Shown here: piece by piece, positions 1 through 4,759 of the stretch | How positions within the stretch are numbered: the stretch's first letter is position 1 | How the letters are laid out: each line of letters begins with the position of its first letter | Made by a program: the position numbers and the translations under genes | Notes under the pieces: model-generated | Database searches by the model: none | The model's input: only the letters and a program-made list of their open reading frames with translations | Told to the model about the DNA's origin: nothing | DNA from: DATGFK01 sp040007395 | GTDB lineage: Bacteria; Chloroflexota; Anaerolineae; Aggregatilineales; UBA2796 | Reading direction: 5' to 3' | NCBI GenBank assembly: GCA_040007395.1 | Contig: JBDTVG010000143.1 | Location: 1 to 6,946 of the forward strand | Length of the DNA stretch: 6,946 bases

Positions 1-99
1 ATCCGGCATTTTCCTGCCCTGCAAGCCCTTTCCCTCCTACTGTCGGGTGACTAGCCTAATTGCATTAATTCAGGCGATTATTTATTAGAGGAAATTAAA

Positions 100-753
100 A
101 TGGCAATCAATTCAAAATGCGAATTTCTTGCGCTTACAAGGCCTGAGTTCGAATTGGAAGATATTGAAGAGTATTTACCGGAAGATATAGCAGGGTGGTT
201 ACTTCGTAGCAATGCTGTTTACCTTTCGGAAGGGTATTTTTCTCGCTTGATGAATGTATTACAAAACCCAGAAATAGAGGGGCATGAAGAAGTAATGGAT
301 AGACATAACCAGCAGCACCCCGCACTTAATAAAGTACTAGCTGTGTTGGAGGAAACACTACTTTACGATACTTCTAAAAAATTGGAGATTTTTATATCCT
401 ATAATCACAAAGATTGGTTATCTTATGCTGAACCGTTGGTAAATCATCTTCGTTCACAAGGCTTAAATGTCTGGGTTGACCAACATTTGCTAGAAGGCGG
501 GGATGATTGGCTTGATAGAGTTAATGAAGCTCTTGAACGTTGCTATTGCTTGGTTCTCTGTGTTTCGCCAGAAGCATTAAATTCTAAATATGTCAAAATG
601 GAATACCGCTATTATATACGAGAAAATAAGTTTATATTGCCTCTCATCTGTCGAGAGGCTAAATTACCAGTCGAGTTAGCTGGTATTCAATTTTTGGCTT
701 ACTCTGATTTTCCAGCTATTGTGCAGACGCTTAAAAAGCACGAACGCCTTTGA
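100..753 (+). CDS. TIR-domain protein, putative NAD-cleaving or signalling effector
   Basis: The 217-residue protein has a C-terminal TIR domain at about residues 94-215. The first strand and box 1 read EIFISYNHKD (96-105). A WVDQ strand-loop (125-128) leads into an EGGDDW loop (132-137). A long helix carries SKYVKMEYRYY (162-172), whose E168 sits where bacterial TIR enzymes place the catalytic glutamate. The family commonly cleaves NAD or makes signalling nucleotides; activity here is inferred from that glutamate. Residues 1-90 are acidic and probably helical (EDIEEYLPEDIAGWLL) and I do not recognise them; they could be a sensor or adaptor domain. No signal peptide or membrane segment is seen, so it should be cytoplasmic. 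The ATG at 100 follows a GAGGAAA ribosome site at 88-94. The gene is visibly richer in A/T than everything downstream and stands beside a transposase remnant, which suggests acquisition. No recognisable defence partner lies in the window. Confidence 0.85.
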   Translation: MAINSKCEFLALTRPEFELEDIEEYLPEDIAGWLLRSNAVYLSEGYFSRLMNVLQNPEIEGHEEVMDRHNQQHPALNKVLAVLEETLLYDTSKKLEIFISYNHKDWLSYAEPLVNHLRSQGLNVWVDQHLLEGGDDWLDRVNEALERCYCLVLCVSPEALNSKYVKMEYRYYIRENKFILPLICREAKLPVELAGIQFLAYSDFPAIVQTLKKHERL

Positions 754-816
754 AAATTAATGGCTTCTGTAGGCTAAAATTGGAAGTCTCAGACCACGGA
801 CCAAACAGGAGTAAAA

Positions 817-936
817 ATGCGACAAAAGGATAGCTATCCGCATAATCTGACGGATGAACAATGGGCGATCATTGAATCACTACAAGGCTACGCGAACAAA
901 TCCGTGAGTTTGAGACGTTACGCTATCCCTCAGTAG
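817..936 (+). pseudogene. Remnant of an IS5-family (DUF4096) transposase N-terminus
   Basis: An ATG at 817, preceded by AGGAG at 807-811, opens a 39-codon frame. Its first 22 residues (MRQKDSYPHN then LTDEQWAIIESL) match the typical start of IS5/IS427-type transposases, where a 'YP.dLTDeQW.liEpLl' motif begins the DUF4096 domain. After about position 882 the similarity stops, and the frame ends at the TAG at 934-936. A working enzyme of this group is several times longer and contains a DDE core, none of which is present. The 3' end overlaps the last codons of the convergent citrate-synthase-like gene by 14 bases. A different frame from about 885 reads LREQIREFETLRYPS without a stop; it may be part of the same decayed element or chance. 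I did not find flanking terminal inverted repeats. Confidence 0.65.
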
Positions 937-2119
937 GCAACTGCCCCACATATTTTGCACGAGGCCGAATCAACTGTCCGACACTATATTGTTCGATGGC
1001 ATGAGCGATCCAACCTGCTGTCCGTCCGAGGCCAAACAGAGCCAACGCACTATCGGGCGGCAAATGTAGGGCGCGTTCCATCACTACCAAGGCAAAGTCT
1101 ATCGTCGGGGCTTCGCCTGTTGCTTTTTGCATATCCCCGATAACGGCTTCTGATAAAGTAAATTCCTGCTCAGGCACAACCGACTTCAACAGTTCAAGCA
1201 GCACAACAGCGCGTGGATCGCCATTAGGATAGAGAGGATGTCCAAAGCCGGGGATAGTATCGCCTCGTTGTAGCCGTTCGCGAATTACAACCAGTGGACT
1301 CCCCGCCTGTTCCACTTCGCGCAGGAAAGCCGCTGTACGTCGGGTAAGCCCCCCATGCCGAATCCCCTCAAGTGCCGCCAACCCACCCGCCACAACCGCA
1401 TAGGGCGTAGCTTCCGCCGAGGCGATAACTCTGGCAGCAAATGAAGAAGCATTCAGTTCGTGATCCGCACATAAAATCAACGCAGTATTCAGAATGAGTA
1501 TCGACTCTACCTGCCACGCACGAGCCAGAGTCGCCGCAATCATCGGGGCAAAAACAGGATCGCCAGTCAGTGCGTAAGTTAGCAAGTGCAGGATACGCGC
1601 TCCGGTTTGAGCGCAGTTTTCCGGCGTGAGAGTGTAGGCTGCTAAATCTTGCTCGGCGGTCAAGGCCAGCGCGATTTTCATTTTCGCGATAGGCGAGTCG
1701 GCGGGTATTGCAGGCAAAGGGAATGGCAGCGGTGTATCAAAAAGCACCATCGCATGATCCATCGACTCTGTCCATAGCAGCGCCGCCACTTCTTCAAAGC
1801 TATGTAGTTGAGCAAGGGTGCGAACATCATGCCCTCGATAATACAAGGCGTTTTCAGTGATGAGGGTTAGCGCCGACTCCAGAATGGGAGCGCCCCAATG
1901 GAGTGCTTCCTGCACAGCCTGTGCGGGATCGCGCCGCTGCGCCTTGCGATCAAGGAGTCGCTGCACATCTTCGGCTCGGTAACGGCGTTCTCGGCTGTTT
2001 TCTGGTGAGGCTTCGCTAAAGATCAAGCCCCGACTGACATAAGCGTAAAGCGTGGTTGCACTTATTCCCAGCAGGGTAGTCGCTTCTTTGGCAGTCAGGT
2101 AACGTTTTTTGCTCATCAT
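923..2119 (-). CDS. Citrate synthase-fold protein with N-terminal MerR-like helix-turn-helix
   Basis: The 398-residue protein has two parts. Residues 4-60 form a MerR/excisionase-like helix-turn-helix (YLTAKEATTLLGIS, then ERRYRAEDVQRLL). Residues 65-398 are a citrate/2-methylcitrate synthase fold. Expected active-site positions are present: ADHELN.S (218-225), RHGG with H255, GFGHPLYPNGDPR with H294, TIDF with D341, the GRTAGWIAHAIEQ segment (365-377) and RPR..Y.G (385-392). It could therefore condense acetyl- or propionyl-CoA with oxaloacetate. The fused DNA-binding domain also suggests a metabolite-sensing regulator; both roles are inferred. Substrate choice cannot be read from sequence. 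AGAGGG at 2120-2125 abuts the first ATG (2119) and is 3 bases from a second ATG (2116), so MSKK from 2116 is an equally good start. The gene is divergent from the Re-type enzyme and shares its control region. Confidence 0.88.
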   Translation of the reverse strand: MMSKKRYLTAKEATTLLGISATTLYAYVSRGLIFSEASPENSRERRYRAEDVQRLLDRKAQRRDPAQAVQEALHWGAPILESALTLITENALYYRGHDVRTLAQLHSFEEVAALLWTESMDHAMVLFDTPLPFPLPAIPADSPIAKMKIALALTAEQDLAAYTLTPENCAQTGARILHLLTYALTGDPVFAPMIAATLARAWQVESILILNTALILCADHELNASSFAARVIASAEATPYAVVAGGLAALEGIRHGGLTRRTAAFLREVEQAGSPLVVIRERLQRGDTIPGFGHPLYPNGDPRAVVLLELLKSVVPEQEFTLSEAVIGDMQKATGEAPTIDFALVVMERALHLPPDSALALFGLGRTAGWIAHAIEQYSVGQLIRPRAKYVGQLPTEG

Positions 2120-2128
2120 CCCTCTGTT

Positions 2129-2165
2129 AATATATTGATTTTTGTATCAACATTGACAATATATA
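2129..2165. promoter_or_regulatory. Nested inverted repeats in the divergent control region, probable operator
   Basis: The A/T-rich gap between the divergent genes holds a perfect 8-base inverted repeat, ATATATTG (2130-2137) and CAATATAT (2157-2164), separated by 19 bases. Inside it is a second dyad, TTGAT (2135-2139) with ATCAA (2146-2150), spaced by 6. On the minus strand a TTGTCA box (2159-2154) and a TATATT box (2134-2129) are 19 bases apart, the unusually long spacing found at MerR-activated promoters, and the inner dyad lies within that spacer. That promoter would start transcription almost at the ATG, so it may not be the used one; an alternative minus-strand pair is TTGCTT (2189-2184) with TATATA (2165-2160). 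The obvious candidate binder is the helix-turn-helix of the adjacent gene. The repeats are seen; binding is inferred. Confidence 0.5.
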
Positions 2166-2181
2166 TAACCTATTTTATGCT
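2153..2181 (+). promoter_or_regulatory. Sigma-70-type promoter of the Re-citrate synthase-like gene
   Basis: A perfect TTGACA -35 box (2153-2158) and a TATGCT -10 box (2176-2181) are separated by an optimal 17 bases. Transcription would begin near 2188, about 35 bases before the ATG at 2223. The -35 box lies inside the outer inverted repeat of the putative operator, so a protein bound there would be expected to affect RNA polymerase access. Confidence 0.6.
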
Positions 2182-2222
2182 GTAAGCAAAGGTTTAGTCA
2201 TCAGTAATGAGAGAATGTACCT

Positions 2223-3527
2223 ATGATTCCCGAACCACAAACTCCTGAATATTTTCTGGACAGTTTTCCCCGTGATGGCTTTCCCCGGTACGCATGGACA
2301 GAGCGTCCGGCGACTCTGCCCGCCAAAGTATGGACTACAGAAACTACTCACCGCGACGGTCAGCAGGGTGGCTTACCGCTGACCACCGAACAGAGTCTCG
2401 CCATTTATGATTTGCTCTGTCGGTTCACGGGCAGCAGTGGGGCGATCCGGCAAGCAGAATTTTTTGTCTATCGTCAGTCGGATCGTGCCGCCCTTGAGGG
2501 AGCCTTAGCACGCTACCGGAGTGGCGCGCCGATTGAGCCAACAACATGGATTCGAGCTACCGCCAAAGATGTCGAACTCATCAAAACGCTAGGCGTGCGC
2601 GAAACCGGGATGTTAGCTTCTGCGTCCGATTATCATACCTTTCATAAGTTCAAACCCGGCGGACGCAATCAGGCAGCCCAGACCTATTTAGAGGCAGTAC
2701 GCGTGACCGTTCAAGCCGGGATTCGCCCTCGGTTGCATCTCGAAGATGCGACTCGTGCGCCGCTGGACTTTATTCAACCGTTCATCGAAGCCGTACAGGA
2801 GATTTGCGCACCAAGTGGACTGCGACCCAAGTTCCGCCTATGCGATACGATGGGGCTTGGCTTGCCTTACGATGATGTGGATTTGCCACGCAGTATCCCG
2901 CGTCTTTTTCGGACTCTGCGGGCGATGGGTCTGTTGCCCGAAGATCTGGAATTTCATCCCCACAATGATACCGCGTTGGTCGTAGCAAACTGTTTAGCAG
3001 CGGTGCGCGAAGGCTGTGCCGTCATTAACGGGACTTCGCTTGGCAAAGGCGAACGGACAGGCAATGCGCCTTTGGAAGCCGTGTTACTCCACCTTATTGG
3101 GATGGGCTATTATGCCGAGAATGCCCCCGACTTTACGGTGCTCAACGAACTTGTCGAATTCTATGCCCGCATGGGCGAACCTATCCCGCCGAAATATCCA
3201 TTGTATGGGCGAGATGCACACCGTACTCGCGCTGGAGTCCACGCGGACGGATTGAACAAATTCTGGTGGATGTATGCGCCGTTCAATGTCCCGCAGTTAC
3301 TAGGCCGGCCGTTGGAAGTATCGCTGACCAAAGATAGTGGACTAGCCGGACTGATTTTCCTGATTCGGCAGCACATGGGGCTGGACATTGCGAAGGATGA
3401 TGGCGGCTTACAGGCGATTCAAGCGTGGGTCACGGCGGAATTCGATAATGGGCGGCAAACCAGCATTGAATGGGAGGAACTTGAGCCGCTTGTCCAGCAG
3501 CATATCGGCGCAATTGCCGCAAAATAG
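2223..3527 (+). CDS. Re-citrate synthase-like enzyme (HMGL/isopropylmalate-homocitrate synthase family)
   Basis: This 434-residue protein belongs to the pyruvate-carboxyltransferase/HMGL-like TIM-barrel family, whose members condense acetyl-CoA with a 2-oxoacid. Visible signatures are TTHRDGQQGG (41-50) with metal-binding D45, ASASDYHTF (132-140), FRLCDTMGLGLPY (204-216), the metal-ligand motif HPHND (245-249), NGTSLGKGERTGNAPLE (269-285) and TRAGVHADG (335-343). The SDYH segment, RLCDTMG..LPY followed by LPRSIPRL, and GT.LG.GERTGN.PLE resemble the Re-citrate synthase group from recall, rather than LeuA. It is also shorter than LeuA and lacks the C-terminal leucine-regulatory domain. Homocitrate or isopropylmalate synthase activity cannot be excluded. 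A weak purine-rich GAGAGAA lies 8 bases before the ATG, and a strong promoter is at 2153-2181. Its divergent neighbour is a Si-type citrate synthase relative, which supports a role in citrate formation or a related acyl-CoA condensation. Confidence 0.8.
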   Translation: MIPEPQTPEYFLDSFPRDGFPRYAWTERPATLPAKVWTTETTHRDGQQGGLPLTTEQSLAIYDLLCRFTGSSGAIRQAEFFVYRQSDRAALEGALARYRSGAPIEPTTWIRATAKDVELIKTLGVRETGMLASASDYHTFHKFKPGGRNQAAQTYLEAVRVTVQAGIRPRLHLEDATRAPLDFIQPFIEAVQEICAPSGLRPKFRLCDTMGLGLPYDDVDLPRSIPRLFRTLRAMGLLPEDLEFHPHNDTALVVANCLAAVREGCAVINGTSLGKGERTGNAPLEAVLLHLIGMGYYAENAPDFTVLNELVEFYARMGEPIPPKYPLYGRDAHRTRAGVHADGLNKFWWMYAPFNVPQLLGRPLEVSLTKDSGLAGLIFLIRQHMGLDIAKDDGGLQAIQAWVTAEFDNGRQTSIEWEELEPLVQQHIGAIAAK

Positions 3528-3532
3528 AATCC

Positions 3533-3561
3533 TTCACTGCCTGTAATAAATCCTGTATAAT
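3533..3561 (+). promoter_or_regulatory. Promoter of the yjdF leader and gene
   Basis: A consensus TATAAT -10 box at 3556-3561 is preceded, after 17 bases, by TTCACT (3533-3538), a four-of-six match to TTGACA. Transcription would start near 3568, giving a leader of about 115 bases before the YjdF start. The -35 box begins only six bases past the stop codon of the upstream enzyme, and no terminator was seen between them, so readthrough may also contribute. Confidence 0.6.
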
Positions 3562-3570
3562 CGCTGATAA

Positions 3571-3654
3571 GCTACAAAAACACGGCCCGGTGGGTAGTCC
3601 GGGTGCAGCCGCTTGGCTGTCGTATCCTTCCTATCAACTAGGATGTCCAGTAGC
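3571..3654 (+). promoter_or_regulatory. Structured leader, probable yjdF-type riboswitch aptamer
   Basis: The leader directly upstream of a YjdF/DUF2992 gene can fold into a closed multi-hairpin domain. GCTAC (3571-3575) pairs with GTAGC (3650-3654) as a long-range closing stem. Inside are CCCGG/CCGGG (3586-3590 with 3599-3603), CAGCC-GCTT-GGCTG (3606-3619) and ATCCT/AGGAT (3624-3628 with 3640-3644). ACG (3582-3584) can also pair with CGT (3621-3623) to join the first two hairpins. The yjdF motif RNA is known to lie upstream of yjdF genes and to bind diverse azaaromatic compounds. I infer this identity from gene context, length and foldability, since I could not run a covariance search. The pairings listed are seen directly in the sequence. 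Confidence 0.65.
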
Positions 3655-3678
3655 CGGGCATCCCATTGATAGGAGGGG
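3626..3678 (+). promoter_or_regulatory. Shine-Dalgarno-sequestering hairpin (expression platform)
   Basis: The very strong ribosome site AGGAGGGG (3671-3678) lies in the 3' arm of a long helix. Bases 3626-3637 pair with 3666-3677 over 12 positions, with a single G-U. The helix is capped by an inner stem, GGATGTCC (3641-3648) with GGGCATCC (3656-3663), which also has one G-U. Forming it uses both the AGGAT strand and the loop holding GTAGC, so it cannot coexist with the aptamer fold. The simplest reading is that ligand-bound aptamer frees the ribosome site and allows translation. Confidence 0.6.
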
Positions 3679-3683
3679 AAATG

Positions 3684-4094
3684 ATGCGGCTGACCATTCT
3701 TTTTGACGCGCCCTATTGGGTTGGCATCCTTGAGGTAGAACGCGATAACTATCTCTATGCCGCCCGATACATCTTCGGCGCTGAACCAAGCGATCAGGAA
3801 GTGTACGAATTCGTCCAGCGCGATCTGCTTGCCTTGCTGGCACACATGACTACTGGCTTGCCTATCGATTCCATTATCGAGCAGCAAGTCAATCCCAAGC
3901 GGGCGCAGCGTGAAGTCCGCAAACAGATCGCGCAGCAGGGCATTACCAGCCAAGCTCACGATGCGATGCGCTTGCAGATCGAGCAGAATAAACAAAGCGC
4001 GTCGATAGTCAATCGCGAGCAACGCGAAGCTTTGCGCGAATACAAACGCGATGTCGCCCGCGCCAAAGCCAAAGCCCGCCATCGGGGTCACTAG
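3684..4094 (+). CDS. yjdF: YjdF family protein (DUF2992)
   Basis: The 136-residue protein matches the YjdF/DUF2992 pattern from end to end. The N-terminus LTILFDAPYWVGILEVE (3-19) is followed by YAARYIFGAEPSDQEV (25-40), a QVNPKR motif (68-73), and a very basic, probably coiled C-terminal half ending KAKARHRGH (128-136). The biochemical function of the family is unknown. Because its riboswitch class answers to azaaromatic compounds, a role in handling such compounds has been proposed. No signal peptide or membrane segment is seen, so it is probably cytoplasmic. The start at 3684 gives the usual family N-terminus and sits 7 bases after AGGAGG; ATG 3681 is an alternative. An upstream in-frame TTG at 3666 lies within the regulatory helix and is not a likely start. 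Confidence 0.85.
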   Translation: MRLTILFDAPYWVGILEVERDNYLYAARYIFGAEPSDQEVYEFVQRDLLALLAHMTTGLPIDSIIEQQVNPKRAQREVRKQIAQQGITSQAHDAMRLQIEQNKQSASIVNREQREALREYKRDVARAKAKARHRGH

Positions 4095-4129
4095 AAGTCG
4101 GAAGCAAGATCGGGATGGGGTGAGGTAAA

Positions 4130-4158
4130 CTCCTTAGGTGATAGTTCCTAAAGAGGAG
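4130..4158 (+). promoter_or_regulatory. Hairpin covering the ribosome site of the SCO1 gene
   Basis: CTCC plus TTAGG (4130-4138) can pair with CCTAA (4147-4151) and, after a three-base bulge, GGAG (4155-4158), leaving an 8-base loop. The 3' arm is the only good ribosome site before SCO1. It may damp translation, or reflect coupling to upstream transcription. The structure is seen; a function is a guess. Confidence 0.35.
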
Positions 4159-4171
4159 ATGCAATGTTTTC

Positions 4172-4753
4172 ATGCGAAACAAATTGTTTATCGCAATCCT
4201 TGTATTGATTTTTCTAAGCGCGTGTGGTGCGGCGACTCCAGCGCCGATTTCATCGGGCGGCGTGAATATCGATCCGCCGCGCACAATCAACGACGGGACG
4301 TTCATCAATCAATTTGGCAAAACGGCGCATTTAAGTGATCTACATGGCAAGACGGTACTGATGTTTTTCGGCTACACCAATTGTCCTGATGTCTGCCCGA
4401 TCACGCTCTCGGACTTTACCCGTATTAAACTGTCGCTTGGTAAACTCGCGGATAAGGTGGCCTTCGTTTTTGTCAGCGTTGACCCAACCCGCGATACGCC
4501 CGAAGTGCTGACCCGCTATCTCGCGGCCTTCGATAAATCGTTTATCGGCCTAACTCCTGACGATGCCACCCTGCAACAGATGACAAAAGATTTCCAGATC
4601 GTGTTTAGCAAAGCCGACACTGGCCTGATCGGACACAGCACAGAATCATATGTGCTGGACGCGCAGGGGCGATTACGCACGGTCTATCCGGTAGGGACGC
4701 TGCCCGATCCAATGGCGGCGGATATTCGCACCATGTTGAGCAGCGGTGGATGA
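4172..4753 (+). CDS. sco1: SCO1/SenC family copper-binding lipoprotein
   Basis: This 193-residue thioredoxin-fold protein delivers copper to, or reduces cysteines of, the CuA site of cytochrome c oxidase in the known family. The export signal is MRNKLFIAIL followed by VLIFLSAC, with lipobox LSAC and lipidated C18, so the mature protein should be anchored on the outer face of the membrane. The copper site is complete: CPDVC (C71 and C75) plus H155 in GLIGHSTESYVLD. FVSVDPTRDTPEVL (100-113) is another SCO hallmark. Length is normal. The ATG at 4172 is 13 bases from AGGAG at 4154-4158, which is long, while an out-of-frame ATG at 4164 is better spaced; no other in-frame start precedes it. The gene is co-directional with yjdF, 77 bases downstream, and convergent with the next gene, with only 6 bases between stops. 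No cytochrome oxidase gene is visible here. Confidence 0.92.
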   Translation: MRNKLFIAILVLIFLSACGAATPAPISSGGVNIDPPRTINDGTFINQFGKTAHLSDLHGKTVLMFFGYTNCPDVCPITLSDFTRIKLSLGKLADKVAFVFVSVDPTRDTPEVLTRYLAAFDKSFIGLTPDDATLQQMTKDFQIVFSKADTGLIGHSTESYVLDAQGRLRTVYPVGTLPDPMAADIRTMLSSGG

Positions 4754-4759
4754 CTGTAA

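Noticed and set aside
1..9. Minus-strand ATG at 9-7 preceded by an AGGAAA-like ribosome site, possibly a gene divergent from the TIR gene
   Set aside because: Only three codons fall in the window, so nothing supports a gene.
1..54. A plus-strand open tail (IRHFPALQALSLLLSGD then stop) that could be the end of an upstream gene
   Set aside because: Only 17 codons with no recognisable motif; cannot be told from chance.
60..88. TTGCAT and TATTAG boxes with 17-base spacing as a TIR-gene promoter
   Set aside because: Transcription would start downstream of the GAGGAAA ribosome site, leaving it out of the message, and both boxes are only partial matches.
3534..4091. A 185-codon minus-strand open frame
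   Set aside because: It lies antisense to the YjdF/DUF2992 gene, which has recognisable family motifs, a perfect ribosome site and its own leader; the minus frame shows no recognisable domain.
4138..4338. A 66-codon plus-strand frame overlapping the start of SCO1
   Set aside because: Shadow of the SCO1 gene, which has a clear signal peptide, lipobox and copper site in its own frame.
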